The position numbers were made by a program, and so were the translations under genes. From contig NZ_VEIY01000003.1 of assembly GCF_007680845.1 (NCBI RefSeq), positions 124,001-188,000 of the forward strand: a DNA stretch of 64,000 nt. The letters are read 5' to 3'. Below are positions 26,828 to 35,391 of this stretch, one piece after another (the stretch's first letter is position 1; each line of letters starts with the position of its first letter). Source of the DNA: Curtobacterium pusillum (GTDB taxonomy: Bacteria > Actinomycetota > Actinomycetes > Actinomycetales > Microbacteriaceae). A model generated the notes under the pieces. That model did no database searches. It had not been told where the DNA came from and saw only the letters and a program-made list of their open reading frames with translations.

Positions 26828-27876
26828 GAGACGGTTCCGTCCGTCGTCCGGTCCGCCGGTTCCGGGGCGGCGGTCGGACTGGAGGCGCGGCTCGCGTCCG
26901 CCCGGTCGCGTGCCTTGGTCGGGCGCGGCTTCTCCTTGGTCGGGCGCGGCTTCTCCTTGGCCGGGCGCGGCTTCTTCTGCCGCTTCGGTGCGTCCGCCAT
27001 CCGGCGGAGGACCGCGGCCGCCGCGATGTCGGGCGTCTCGTAGTGCACGAGGTGCCCGACCTCCGGCACGACGACGAGTTCGGCGTCCGCGAGCCGTGCC
27101 GCGAGTGCCCGCTGCTCCGGCACCGCGGTGATGTCGTCGCGGTCGGCGGCGATCATCAGCACCGGGACGCGCAGGCGGTCGGCGTACTCGGACACGTCGT
27201 GGGTGACCGAGGTGCGGAAGGCCTCGAGCACGCTCGTCCGGTCGGCGAACGCCGAGAAGTACCGGTCGTGCTGCTCGTGCACCCACCGGCGGAGGTCGCG
27301 GTCGTGCGACTTGAGCATCGCGATGCTCATCGCGCGGACGATGACGGGGTTGCGGAGCAGCCCGAGGCCGAGGGCCTTCGGCAGCAGGGCGCCGGCGCGG
27401 TAGTACCCGATCGCGATCCCCGTGCCGACCGCCCTGGGCCCCTGGAGCGCCGGCGCGGCGATCGGGTTCACGAGGACGAGCAGGCGGGTGTCGAGACCAG
27501 CGGCGACCGTGGCGGCGACGACGATCGAACCGAAGGAGTGCCCGAGGACGACGGTGTCGTGCCCGAGGCCGAGTGCCCGGTGGAAGCCCGTCAACCAGCC
27601 GACGTACGAGTCGATGTCGGACACCGGCAGCGGGTCCGAGATGCCGAACCCGGGCAGGTCCGGCACGATCACGCGCACACCCTCGAGGTGCGCGGCGATG
27701 GTCTCGAGCCCGTGGTGGTCGCCGCGGAACCCGTGCACGGCGAGCACGGTGGAGGTCGCGTCGGACGGCCCGTACTCCCAGTAGTGCGTGGTGCGGCCGT
27801 CGACCTGCACGGAGCGGTGGACGACCGGAGTGGCGGCCATCAGCGACTGGTACGGGGAGAGCACGGGCGGTTGCAT
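26824..27876 (-). CDS. Alpha/beta-hydrolase with a Lys/Pro-rich C-terminal tail
   Basis: A 350-residue alpha/beta-hydrolase. The oxyanion region is VHGFRGDHHGLE, the nucleophile elbow is LGHSFGS near residue 116, the acid is in IAADRDDIT and the His is in EVGHLVHYE. The last 60 residues are a low-complexity tail with the repeated PRPTKEK unit (KKPRPAKEKPRPTKEKPRPT) and probably bind a polyanion or membrane surface. Part of this tail (26876-26890) carries a GGAGGCGCGG half-site. TAGACT lies 7 bases before the ATG, so the transcript may be leaderless. It is coupled to the glycosyltransferase. Confidence 0.85.
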   Translation of the reverse strand: MQPPVLSPYQSLMAATPVVHRSVQVDGRTTHYWEYGPSDATSTVLAVHGFRGDHHGLETIAAHLEGVRVIVPDLPGFGISDPLPVSDIDSYVGWLTGFHRALGLGHDTVVLGHSFGSIVVAATVAAGLDTRLLVLVNPIAAPALQGPRAVGTGIAIGYYRAGALLPKALGLGLLRNPVIVRAMSIAMLKSHDRDLRRWVHEQHDRYFSAFADRTSVLEAFRTSVTHDVSEYADRLRVPVLMIAADRDDITAVPEQRALAARLADAELVVVPEVGHLVHYETPDIAAAAVLRRMADAPKRQKKPRPAKEKPRPTKEKPRPTKARDRADASRASSPTAAPEPADRTTDGTVS

Positions 27877-27942
27877 CCCCGCCAGTCTACGAATGCCCGA
27901 CCTTTCTGCGGACAACCGGAGCAGCGGCGGCCTAGCGTGTCC

Positions 27943-29655
27943 ATGGTGACGTTCACCGCCCCGATCCAGCTCCCCGGACTGACCCTGGACCCGCAGTGGT
28001 ACAAGCGCTCGGTCTTCTACGAGTGCATGATCCGTTCCTTCGTCGACTCGAACGGCGACGGGATCGGCGACATCCAGGGCGTGATCGGCAAGCTCGACTA
28101 CCTGCAGTGGCTCGGTGTCGACGCCCTCTGGTTGCCGCCGTTCTTCCAGTCGCCGATGCGCGACGGCGGGTACGACATCGCCGACTACAAGGCGATCCTG
28201 CCGGAGTTCGGCACGCTGGACGACTTCCGCGAGCTCGTCACGAAGTCGCACGAGCGCAACATGCGCATCGTCATCGACATGGTGATCAACCACACCTCGG
28301 ACCAGCACGACTGGTTCCAGCAGTCCCGCGAGGACCCGGACGGCCCGTACGGGGACTTCTACGTGTGGCGGGACACCGACGAGGACTACTCGAACATCCG
28401 CATCATCTTCGTCGACACCGAGGAGTCGAACTGGACGTTCGACCCGGTCCGCCGCCAGTTCTTCTTCCACCGGTTCTTCTCGCACCAGCCGGACCTCAAC
28501 TTCGAGAACCCCGCCGTGGTCGAGGCCGTGTACGACGTGGTGCGGCACTGGCTCGACCTCGGCGTCGACGGGCTCCGGCTCGACGCGATCCCCTACCTCT
28601 TCGAGTCGGAGGAGGGCAACGGCGAGGGCGAGCCGGAGACCCACGAGTTCATCAAGAAGCTCCGGGCGATGGTGGACGACGAGTACCCCGGGCGCGTCCT
28701 CCTCGCCGAGGCGAACCAGTGGCCGCGCGAGACCGCCGCGTTCTTCGGCACCGACGAGGAGCCCGAGTGCCACATGGCGTTCGACTTCCCGGTGATGCCG
28801 CGCATCTTCTACTCGCTCCGCGCCCAGCACGCGGCCGAGCTCAAGGCGATCCTGTCCGAGACGCTCGACGTGCCGTCCTCGGCCGCGTGGGGCGTGTTCC
28901 TCCGCAACCACGACGAGCTCACCCTCGAGATGGTGAGCGAGGAGTACCGCCAGGCGATGTACGGCTGGTACGGGTACGACCCCCGGATGCGCTCGAACAT
29001 CGGCATCCGCCGGCGCCTAGCACCCCTGCTCGACAACTCCCGCGCCGAGCTCGAGCTCATCCACGCCCTGCTCTTCTCGCTCCCCGGGTCGCCGTTCCTC
29101 TACTACGGCGACGAGATCGGGATGGGCGACAACATCTGGCTCCCGGACCGCGACTCCTCCCGCACGCCGATGCAGTGGACACCGGACCGCAACGCGGGCT
29201 TCTCCACCGCCGACCCCGGCAAGCTGTACCTGCCCGTCGTGCAGTCGCTCGTCTACAACTACGCGCAGGTGAACGTCGAGGCGCAGCTCGCCCAGTCCCG
29301 CTCCCTGCTGCACTGGGTCCGGAACGTCATCCACGTCCGGAAGGCGCACCCGGTGTTCGGCCTGGGGACGCTCGACGTGCAGGACACGTCGAACGACTCG
29401 GTGCTCGCCTTCGTCCGGTCGTGGGAGGGGTCCGGGCAGCAGTTCGGGCCGTCCGCGGAGGACGTCCTCTGCGTGTTCTCGTTCGCCACGAACCCGACGT
29501 CGGTGACGATCTCGGCGCCGGAGTTCGCCGGGCGGCCGCTGTACGACCTCTTCGGCGGCGGGTCCTTCCCCTCGTTCGACGAGTCGGGGTCGGTCACGCT
29601 GACGATGGGTACGCAGTCGTTCTACTGGCTGCACATCGGCGCGCCGGTCGGCTAG
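27943..29655 (+). CDS. treS: Trehalose synthase (maltose alpha-D-glucosyltransferase), GH13
   Basis: A 570-residue GH13 enzyme that interconverts maltose and trehalose. LTLDPQWYKRSVFYE and SFVDSNGDGIGDIQG are typical of TreS. The nucleophile is in DGLRLDAIPY, the general acid is Glu in LLAEANQ and the third carboxylate is in LRNHDELTLEM. A C-terminal beta domain ends at WLHIGAPVG. There is no fused maltokinase, and no pep2 or glgE gene is adjacent. ATG at 27943 was used; the in-frame GTG at 27946 lies 7 bases after TAGCGT and fits a leaderless start better. Confidence 0.92.
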   Translation: MVTFTAPIQLPGLTLDPQWYKRSVFYECMIRSFVDSNGDGIGDIQGVIGKLDYLQWLGVDALWLPPFFQSPMRDGGYDIADYKAILPEFGTLDDFRELVTKSHERNMRIVIDMVINHTSDQHDWFQQSREDPDGPYGDFYVWRDTDEDYSNIRIIFVDTEESNWTFDPVRRQFFFHRFFSHQPDLNFENPAVVEAVYDVVRHWLDLGVDGLRLDAIPYLFESEEGNGEGEPETHEFIKKLRAMVDDEYPGRVLLAEANQWPRETAAFFGTDEEPECHMAFDFPVMPRIFYSLRAQHAAELKAILSETLDVPSSAAWGVFLRNHDELTLEMVSEEYRQAMYGWYGYDPRMRSNIGIRRRLAPLLDNSRAELELIHALLFSLPGSPFLYYGDEIGMGDNIWLPDRDSSRTPMQWTPDRNAGFSTADPGKLYLPVVQSLVYNYAQVNVEAQLAQSRSLLHWVRNVIHVRKAHPVFGLGTLDVQDTSNDSVLAFVRSWEGSGQQFGPSAEDVLCVFSFATNPTSVTISAPEFAGRPLYDLFGGGSFPSFDESGSVTLTMGTQSFYWLHIGAPVG

Positions 29656-29767
29656 GCGTTCGCGTCCGTCGCGTCCGGCTCGGTGCGGCCGTCGTCCTGG
29701 AGGCGCGGGTCGTCCCCGCCAGGCGGGTCGCGACGGGCGTGTCGGTGCGTCCCGTTAGCCTGGCCGC

Positions 29768-30532
29768 GTGACGTTCCTCGAAGAGCAGGTCGACCCCACC
29801 GCCGAGCTCGACACCCCGGCCCCGGCCCAGGACCTCGCCGGCCGACCCTGGTGGCACGCGCTCGGCGTCTTCGACCTCGAGACCACCGGCATCGACGTCG
29901 AGACCGCCCGGATCGTCACCGCGCACGTCGGCCTGATCGACATGACCGGCCGCTCCATCGTCGAAGGCGTCTGGCTCGCCGACCCCGGGGTCGACATCCC
30001 CGAAGGTGCCGCCGCCGTCCACGGCATCACGACCGAGCGCGCCCGCGCCGACGGCCGTCCCGCCGGCGAGGTCGTGGCGGAGATCATCGCCGCCGTCGAA
30101 GCCGTCTTCGCCCGCGGCATCCCGCTCGTGATCTACAACGCCCCGTACGACCTCACCGTCCTCGACCGGGAAGCCAAACGGCACGGCATCGCCTCCCCCG
30201 TGATCGGCAACGTCGTCGACCCGCTCGTCATCGACAAGGCGCTCGACACCTACCGCAAGGGCAAGCGCACCCTCGAAGCCGCGTCCGAGCTGTACGGCGT
30301 CACGCTCTCCGATGCCCACGACGCCGGCGCCGACGCCATCGCTGCCGGTCGGGTCGCGCAGGCCATCGCGGCGAAGTACCCGGACGAGCTCGGTGTCTCC
30401 GCCGAGGAGCTCCACCGCAAGCAGGTCGGCTGGTGCGCCGAGCAGGCCACTTCGTTCCAGGACTACATGCGGAAGAAGCGCGACCCGTCCTTCACGGCCG
30501 ACGGGCGCTGGCCGCACCGCAACGGCAGCTGA
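29768..30532 (+). CDS. DEDDh-type 3'-5' exonuclease (DnaQ-like)
   Basis: A 254-residue exonuclease of the RNase T/DNA polymerase III epsilon group. FDLETTGID supplies the first Asp and Glu, IYNAPYDLTVLDRE the second Asp, and AHDAGADA the His and last Asp, so the DEDDh set is complete. It may proofread or trim nucleic acid ends; association with a polymerase cannot be shown. GTG at 29768 stands exactly 6 bases after TAGCCT, consistent with a leaderless transcript. The 112-base gap before it contains a lone GGAGGCGCGG half-site near 29698. Confidence 0.9.
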   Translation: MTFLEEQVDPTAELDTPAPAQDLAGRPWWHALGVFDLETTGIDVETARIVTAHVGLIDMTGRSIVEGVWLADPGVDIPEGAAAVHGITTERARADGRPAGEVVAEIIAAVEAVFARGIPLVIYNAPYDLTVLDREAKRHGIASPVIGNVVDPLVIDKALDTYRKGKRTLEAASELYGVTLSDAHDAGADAIAAGRVAQAIAAKYPDELGVSAEELHRKQVGWCAEQATSFQDYMRKKRDPSFTADGRWPHRNGS

Positions 30533-30580
30533 GGCGCCCGGGCGCCTCGCCCGCCGCGCCTTGCCCGCGCTCCCGCGGGC

Positions 30581-30636
30581 ACCAGGTTCCGGACACAGCA
30601 CCGCGCAGAACCCCGGTGCCGTGTCCGGAACCTGGT
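30581..30636. repeat. Inverted repeat in the exonuclease-rpmE2 gap, hairpin 1
   Basis: ACCAGGTTCCGGACACAGCACC and its near-complement end with ACCTGGT, separated by 12 bases. The stem is about 22 bp with one mismatch. The 334-base gap has no supported gene; it lies between two converging genes and holds this hairpin, a second one at 30660-30722 and the rpmE2 terminator. Confidence 0.75.
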
Positions 30637-30659
30637 TCCGCACGAGCCGCCCCGCGCTC

Positions 30660-30722
30660 CGAACCACGAAACCGACGTTGAACCACGCCCCGCCCCTGGT
30701 TCGACGTCGTTGCCGTGGTTCG
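30660..30722. repeat. Inverted repeat in the exonuclease-rpmE2 gap, hairpin 2
   Basis: Outer arms CGAACCACG and CGTGGTTCG enclose inner arms CGACGTTGAACCA and TGGTTCGACGTCG (one G-T pair). This makes a long interrupted stem around CGCCCCGCCCC. The GGTTC element recurs four times across the two hairpins. Confidence 0.7.
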
Positions 30723-30816
30723 AGGCCGCCCCACCGCGTCGCGCCGCACGTAGCCGCCGCCACCGCCCCGCCGCACGCCACCGCCGCCGCGCGCGCAGCG
30801 CACCGCGCACGCGGAA

Positions 30817-30846
30817 CGGGCGGCCCTCCCGCAGGAGGACCGCCCG
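30817..30846 (-). terminator. Terminator of rpmE2
   Basis: CGGGCGGCCCTCC and GGAGGACCGCCCG form a 13-bp stem with one mismatch and a short loop, 20 bases past the rpmE2 stop on the minus strand. Confidence 0.7.
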
Positions 30847-30866
30847 TCGAAACGCTGAGCGACTGC

Positions 30867-31115
30867 TTACTTGCCGAAGCCCTTGAAGCGCTGGTTGAAC
30901 TTCTCGACGCGGCCGGCCGAGTCGAGGATGCGCTGCTTGCCCGTGTAGAACGGGTGCGACGCCGACGAGATCTCGACGTCGATGACCGGGTAGGTCGCAC
31001 CGTCGAGCTCGATGGTCTTGTCGCTGGTCGCGGTCGAACGCGTCAGGAACGTCTCACCGGAGGCCAGGTCGCGGAAGACGATGGCGTTGTACTCGGGGTG
31101 GGTGTCGGTCTTCAT
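30867..31115 (-). CDS. rpmE2: 50S ribosomal protein L31 type B
   Basis: An 82-residue L31 of the type B (non-zinc) form. It begins [20 protein letters not shown] and lacks the CxxC zinc cysteines of the type A protein. The [20 protein letters not shown] core is diagnostic. Type B L31 usually replaces the zinc form when zinc is scarce and is then repressed by Zur; no clear Zur palindrome was found in the leader. GAGG lies nine bases before the ATG. Confidence 0.95.
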   Translation of the reverse strand: MKTDTHPEYNAIVFRDLASGETFLTRSTATSDKTIELDGATYPVIDVEISSASHPFYTGKQRILDSAGRVEKFNQRFKGFGK

Positions 31116-31239
31116 GGAGATTCCTCGGTCAATGTCGGTGATGGGAGATGCGCGGCCGGGTCGAGACCCTGCCAGTGCATGAAGTCTGCGGCGTGCGCCA
31201 GCCGTCTACGTTACCAGAGAGACGACCAGCACGCAGCGC

Positions 31240-32022
31240 CTACGCCGCGCGCGCCGTGTACCGGCCGGCGTCCTTCGTGACGGTCAGTTCGATGCCGAAC
31301 GCCTCGGTGAGCGTCGCCGCCGTCAGGACCTCGTCGATCGGGCCGGCAGCCTGCACGTGACCGTCGGCGAGCACCAGGGCATGGGTGAAGCCCGCGGGGA
31401 TCTCCTCCACGTGGTGCGTGACGATCACGATCGCGGGCGAGTCGTCGCTCTGGGCGTAGCCGCCGAGGGTCCGGACGAGGCTCTCGCGGGCGCCGAGGTC
31501 GAGCGACGCGGCCGGTTCGTCGAGGAACAGGATCTCCGGGTCGGTCATCACGGCACGGGCTATCTGCACGCGCTTCTGCTCGCCGTCGCTCAGCTCCCCG
31601 AAGGTCCGGTCGGTGAAGGCACCGAGACCCCACTCTTCGAGCACGCGCTGCGCCCGGCGGACGTCGAGCTCCTCGTACTCCTCGTTCCAGCGACCCGTGA
31701 CCGAGTACGCCGCGGTGAGCACGACGTCGATGACCTTCTCGGTCACCGGGATCCGGCGCGCCAGGGCGGTCGACGCGAAGCCGATGCGGGGCCGGAGCTC
31801 GAAGAGGTCAGCGCCGCCGAGCTCGGTCCCGAGCACCTCGACGTCGCCCGAGGTCGGGAACGTCTGGGCACCCGCGACCTGCAGCAGCGTGGTCTTGCCG
31901 GCGCCGTTGGCACCGAGCACGACCCAGCGTTCGTCGTCCTGCACCTCCCACGAGATCCCGTCGAGGATGGTGGCCCCGTTGCGGACCACGGAGACGTCTG
32001 ACAAGCGCACGACCGAGGGCAT
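31240..32022 (-). CDS. ABC transporter ATP-binding protein (no permease nearby)
   Basis: A 260-residue ABC ATPase. Walker A is GANGAGKTT near 38-46, the signature is ELSDGEQKR near 143, Walker B is ILFLDEPAASLD and the switch is THH. The sequence resembles the ModF/molybdate-like or YlmA-type stand-alone ATPases. No membrane or solute-binding gene is adjacent, so a role in transport is not certain. TAGGCT lies exactly 6 bases before the ATG, and its first three bases are the glgA stop codon. It is probably read from that promoter as a leaderless mRNA. Confidence 0.85.
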   Translation of the reverse strand: MPSVVRLSDVSVVRNGATILDGISWEVQDDERWVVLGANGAGKTTLLQVAGAQTFPTSGDVEVLGTELGGADLFELRPRIGFASTALARRIPVTEKVIDVVLTAAYSVTGRWNEEYEELDVRRAQRVLEEWGLGAFTDRTFGELSDGEQKRVQIARAVMTDPEILFLDEPAASLDLGARESLVRTLGGYAQSDDSPAIVIVTHHVEEIPAGFTHALVLADGHVQAAGPIDEVLTAATLTEAFGIELTVTKDAGRYTARAA

Positions 32023-32031
32023 GCGCCCAGC

Positions 32032-33231
32032 CTAGAGGTTCCGCCCGAGCACCTCGTCGTAGACCTGCCGTGTCCGCTCTGCGATGGCGCCCCAGGTGAA
32101 CTCGGTCTCGACGCGGAGCCGTCCGGCGCGGCCCATGAGCTTCGCCAGCCCCTCGTCGGCGAGCACCTCGTTCAGGGTCGCGGCGAGGTCCGCCACGTAC
32201 CGGTCCGGGTCGGTCGGCGTGCCGGTGCCGTCCTGCGCCTGGTCGATCGGGACGATGCGGCCGGTGAGCCCGTCGGCGACGACCTCGGGGATCCCGCCGG
32301 TGCCGGTGCCGACGACGGGGATGCCGCACGCCATCGCCTCGAGGTTGACGATCCCGAGCGGCTCGTAGATCGACGGGCAGACGAAGACGGTGCCCGACGA
32401 GAGCACGTTGACGATCTCCTGGTGGGCGAGCATCCGGTCGATCCAGACGACGCCGTCACGATCGGCGCGCAACGCGTCGACGAGACCCGTGACCTCGGCC
32501 ATGATCTCCGGCGTGTCCGGGGCCCCGGCACAGAGCACGATCTGGACCTCCGGCGGCAGCGACGCCACCGCGCGGAGCAGGTACGGCAGGCCCTTCTGCC
32601 GGGTGATCCGCCCGACGAACACCACGCTGGGACGGGACGGGTCGATCCCGAGGGCCCGGACGGCGTCCTCGTCGACGGTCGGCTTCCACTCCTCGATGTC
32701 GATGCCGTTGTAGACGACGTGCACCTTCGCCGGGTCGATCGACGGGTACGAGCGGAGGATGTCCGCCCGCATCGCCTTCGACACCGCGATGACGCCGTCG
32801 GCGTTCTCGAACGCCTCGCGCTCCATCCAGCTCGAGAGCCGGTACCCGCCGCCGAGCTGCTCGGCCTTCCAGGGCCGGAGCGGCTCGAGGCTGTGGGCGG
32901 TCACGACGTGCGGGATGCCGTAGGTCAGCTGCGCGATCCGGCCGGCCGAGTTCGTGTACCAGGTGTGCGAGTGCACGACGTCCGCGCCCTCGACGTCCGC
33001 CGCGATGGCGACGTCGGTCCCGAGCGCCTGCAACGCACCGTTCGCACCGTCGAGTCCATCCGGCGTGCGGTACGCCCACACGTCCGCCTCGTCCCGGAAC
33101 GCCCCGAAGGCGCGGACCCGCACCTCGGTGTCGGTCCCGGACCGCAGGGCGGCCGTCAGTTCGGCCACGTGGACACCTGCACCGCCGTAGACCTCCGGCG
33201 GATACTCCCTGGTCAGTAGATCGACTCGCAC
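32032..33231 (-). CDS. glgA: Glycogen synthase / alpha-maltose-1-phosphate synthase, actinobacterial GT4 type
   Basis: A 399-residue GT-B enzyme of the actinobacterial GlgA/GlgM type. [19 protein letters not shown] is the family opening, [18 protein letters not shown] starts the second domain, and [20 protein letters not shown] is the nucleotide-sugar E-x7-E region. In mycobacteria the orthologue uses ADP-glucose to make maltose 1-phosphate for GlgE; in other members it extends glycogen. No glgE is in view, so which product is made is open. It diverges from glgC across 47 bases, and TACCTT sits 6 bases before its GTG. Confidence 0.9.
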   Translation of the reverse strand: MRVDLLTREYPPEVYGGAGVHVAELTAALRSGTDTEVRVRAFGAFRDEADVWAYRTPDGLDGANGALQALGTDVAIAADVEGADVVHSHTWYTNSAGRIAQLTYGIPHVVTAHSLEPLRPWKAEQLGGGYRLSSWMEREAFENADGVIAVSKAMRADILRSYPSIDPAKVHVVYNGIDIEEWKPTVDEDAVRALGIDPSRPSVVFVGRITRQKGLPYLLRAVASLPPEVQIVLCAGAPDTPEIMAEVTGLVDALRADRDGVVWIDRMLAHQEIVNVLSSGTVFVCPSIYEPLGIVNLEAMACGIPVVGTGTGGIPEVVADGLTGRIVPIDQAQDGTGTPTDPDRYVADLAATLNEVLADEGLAKLMGRAGRLRVETEFTWGAIAERTRQVYDEVLGRNL

Positions 33232-33278
33232 GCGTTCAAGGTAACCGGTTCCCAGTGCTGACGCCTACTGTGAGCGTC
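33232..33278. promoter_or_regulatory. Divergent glgA/glgC promoter region, both genes possibly leaderless
   Basis: The 47-base gap carries TACCTT on the minus strand, 6 bases before the glgA GTG, and TACTGT on the plus strand (33266-33271), 7 bases before the glgC ATG. Neither gene has a convincing ribosome site. The two hexamers are about 25 bases apart. Confidence 0.5.
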
Positions 33279-34520
33279 ATGGCACCAAAGAAGGTCTTCG
33301 GCATCGTCCTCGCTGGCGGCGAGGGGAAGCGGCTCATGCCGCTCACGGCCGACCGGGCGAAGCCCGCCGTCCCGTTCGGGGGCAACTTCCGTCTCATCGA
33401 CTTCGCACTCTCGAACCTGGTGAACTCCGGGTTGCAGAAGATCGTCGTCCTGACGCAGTACAAGTCCCACAGCCTCGACCGCCACGTCGCGGAGACCTGG
33501 CGCATGGAGGGGTTGCTCGGCTCGTACGTCGCGTCCGTGCCCGCGCAGCAGCGGCTCGGCAAGCGCTGGTTCGCCGGCTCGGCCGACGCGATCCTGCAGT
33601 CGCTCAACCTCCTCCGCGACGAACGCCCCGACATCGTGGTCGTGGTCGGTGCGGACCACGTGTACCGGATGGACTTCCACCAGATGGTGGAGGCGCACAT
33701 CGCCTCCGGCCGCAGCGCCACGGTCGCCGCGATCCGGCAGCCGATCGGCCTCGCCGACCAGTTCGGCGTGATCCAGGTCGACGCCGACGACCCGACGAAG
33801 ATCGACGCCTTCCTCGAGAAGCCGAAGGACGCCATCGGGCTCGCCGACTCCCCCGGCGAGATCCTCGCGTCGATGGGCAACTACGTGTTCGACGCCGACG
33901 CGCTGGTCGACGCGGTCCTCCGCGACGGGCAGATCGAGACGTCGAACCACGACATGGGCGGCGACATCGTCCCGGACTTCGTGAACCGCGGCGACGCCGG
34001 CGTGTACGACCTCCAGCGCAACGGCGTGCCCGGGTCGAACGAGCGCGACCGGTACTACTGGCGCGACGTGGGGACCATCGACTCGTTCTACGACGCGCAC
34101 ATGGACCTCATCGCGCCGGTGCCGGTCTTCAACCTGTACAACCAGGACTGGCCGATCTTCAACCAGCAGACGAACCTGCCCCCGGCGAAGTTCGTCCGCG
34201 ACGCCAACGGCAACACCGGCTCCACGGTGGACTCGCTCGTGTCGCTCGGCTGCCTGGTCTCGGGCGCGCAGGTCGAGCGCAGCATGATCGGCCCGTGGTG
34301 CAGCATCGACTCCGGTGCGAAGGTCCTCGACTCGATCGTGTTCGAGCGGGCGTCTATCGGCGCCGGCTCGACCGTGAACCGCGCGATCCTCGACAAGGAC
34401 GTCGTCATCGCACCGGGAGCGCGGGTGGGCGTCGACCGCGAAGCGGACGAAGCGCGCGGCTTCACCGTCACCGAGTCCGGCATCACGGTGGTCGGCAAGG
34501 GCGTGCGCGTCGAGGCGTAG
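33279..34520 (+). CDS. glgC: Glucose-1-phosphate adenylyltransferase
   Basis: A 413-residue ADP-glucose pyrophosphorylase that makes ADP-glucose from glucose 1-phosphate and ATP, the donor for Glg[21 protein letters not shown] is the nucleotide motif, [10 protein letters not shown] and the [15 protein letters not shown] region contact the sugar phosphate, and the last 110 residues form the left-handed beta-helix with isoleucine-patch repeats ([15 protein letters not shown]). ATG at 33279 follows TACTGT by 7 bases; the in-frame GTG at 33255 has less support. It diverges from glgA. Confidence 0.95.
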   Translation: MAPKKVFGIVLAGGEGKRLMPLTADRAKPAVPFGGNFRLIDFALSNLVNSGLQKIVVLTQYKSHSLDRHVAETWRMEGLLGSYVASVPAQQRLGKRWFAGSADAILQSLNLLRDERPDIVVVVGADHVYRMDFHQMVEAHIASGRSATVAAIRQPIGLADQFGVIQVDADDPTKIDAFLEKPKDAIGLADSPGEILASMGNYVFDADALVDAVLRDGQIETSNHDMGGDIVPDFVNRGDAGVYDLQRNGVPGSNERDRYYWRDVGTIDSFYDAHMDLIAPVPVFNLYNQDWPIFNQQTNLPPAKFVRDANGNTGSTVDSLVSLGCLVSGAQVERSMIGPWCSIDSGAKVLDSIVFERASIGAGSTVNRAILDKDVVIAPGARVGVDREADEARGFTVTESGITVVGKGVRVEA

Positions 34521-34549
34521 CCGTCCAGACGCGTGCGCTGGCACTGTCG

Positions 34550-34588
34550 GGAGGCGCGGCTGACGTCACACACGTCGGCCGCGCCTCC
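34550..34588. repeat. GGAGGCGCGG element (family 1) after glgC
   Basis: GGAGGCGCGGC and its complement GCCGCGCCTCC flank TGACGTCACACACGTCG, which itself partly pairs. It lies 30 bases after the glgC stop and ends 9 bases before the serB -10, so it can terminate glgC and insulate serB. Confidence 0.75.
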
Positions 34589-34609
34589 GTCAGTCGGTAC
34601 CGTTGGTCC

Positions 34610-35248
34610 GTGCCCCGCTTCCTCGTCGTCCTCGATGCCGATTCCACGCTCCTCGAGGACGAGGTCATCGAACTGCTGGCCGACACGGCGGGGACCCGGC
34701 CACAGGTCGCGGCGATCACGGAGCGCGCCATGCGCGGCGAGATCGACTTCGCGGAGAGCCTCCGGGAGCGTGTCGCAACCCTTGCGGGCCTCCAGTCCGA
34801 CGTCTTCCGACGCGCACAGGACGCGGTCCGTGTGACGGGGGGCGCCGACCAGCTCGTCCGCGGCGTGCACGCCGCCGGAGGCACCGTCGGTGTCGTGTCG
34901 GGCGGCTTCCACGAGGTGCTCGACCCGTTCGCCGAGCGCCTCGGCCTCGACCACTGCCGGGCGAACCGGCTCGAGGTCGTCGACGGCGTCCTGACCGGGC
35001 GGGTCCTCGGGGACGTGGTGGACGCGCACGCGAAGGCCGTGGCGCTCCGGGAGTGGGCGGGAGCCGACGGCGTGCCGGTCGTGCGCACCGTCGCGGTGGG
35101 CGACGGCGCGAACGACCTCGAGATGATGCGGGTCGCGGGGCTGTCGGTCGCGTTCGACGCGAAGCCGCGCGTGCGGGAGCAGGCCGACGTGGCGGTCGTC
35201 GACCGCGACCTGTCGAGCGTGCTGGCGACGCTGGGCCTGCGCGGCTGA
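34610..35248 (+). CDS. serB: Phosphoserine phosphatase SerB
   Basis: A 212-residue HAD phosphatase that removes phosphate from phosphoserine in serine synthesis. LDADSTLLEDE carries the DxDST motif that marks SerB, VSGGFHEVLDP is motif II with its Ser, and GDGANDLEMMRVAG is motif III/IV. It lacks the N-terminal ACT domains seen in longer SerB proteins. GTG at 34610 lies exactly 6 bases after TACCGT, so a leaderless mRNA is likely. It converges on fabG. Confidence 0.9.
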   Translation: MPRFLVVLDADSTLLEDEVIELLADTAGTRPQVAAITERAMRGEIDFAESLRERVATLAGLQSDVFRRAQDAVRVTGGADQLVRGVHAAGGTVGVVSGGFHEVLDPFAERLGLDHCRANRLEVVDGVLTGRVLGDVVDAHAKAVALREWAGADGVPVVRTVAVGDGANDLEMMRVAGLSVAFDAKPRVREQADVAVVDRDLSSVLATLGLRG

Positions 35249-35288
35249 CGGGCCCGCGCCGGCCCGTGTCCGCCGGCCCGTGTCCGCC

Positions 35289-35364
35289 GGCCCGAGTCTC
35301 GGGCTGGGCGACCGTAGACGCGGCCGACGCCCCGAGAATCGTCGCCAGACCCGAGACTCGGGCC
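35289..35364. terminator. Shared hairpin between converging serB and fabG
   Basis: GGCCCGAGTCTCGGGCTG at 35289 pairs with CAGACCCGAGACTCGGGCC at 35346 (one mismatch), with about 40 bases between. Each arm is also self-complementary. Two copies of GCCGGCCCGTGTCC lie just upstream. The element can end transcription from either side. Confidence 0.55.
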
Positions 35365-35391
35365 GCAGCCGGCCGCGCGCCGCGCAGGCGG

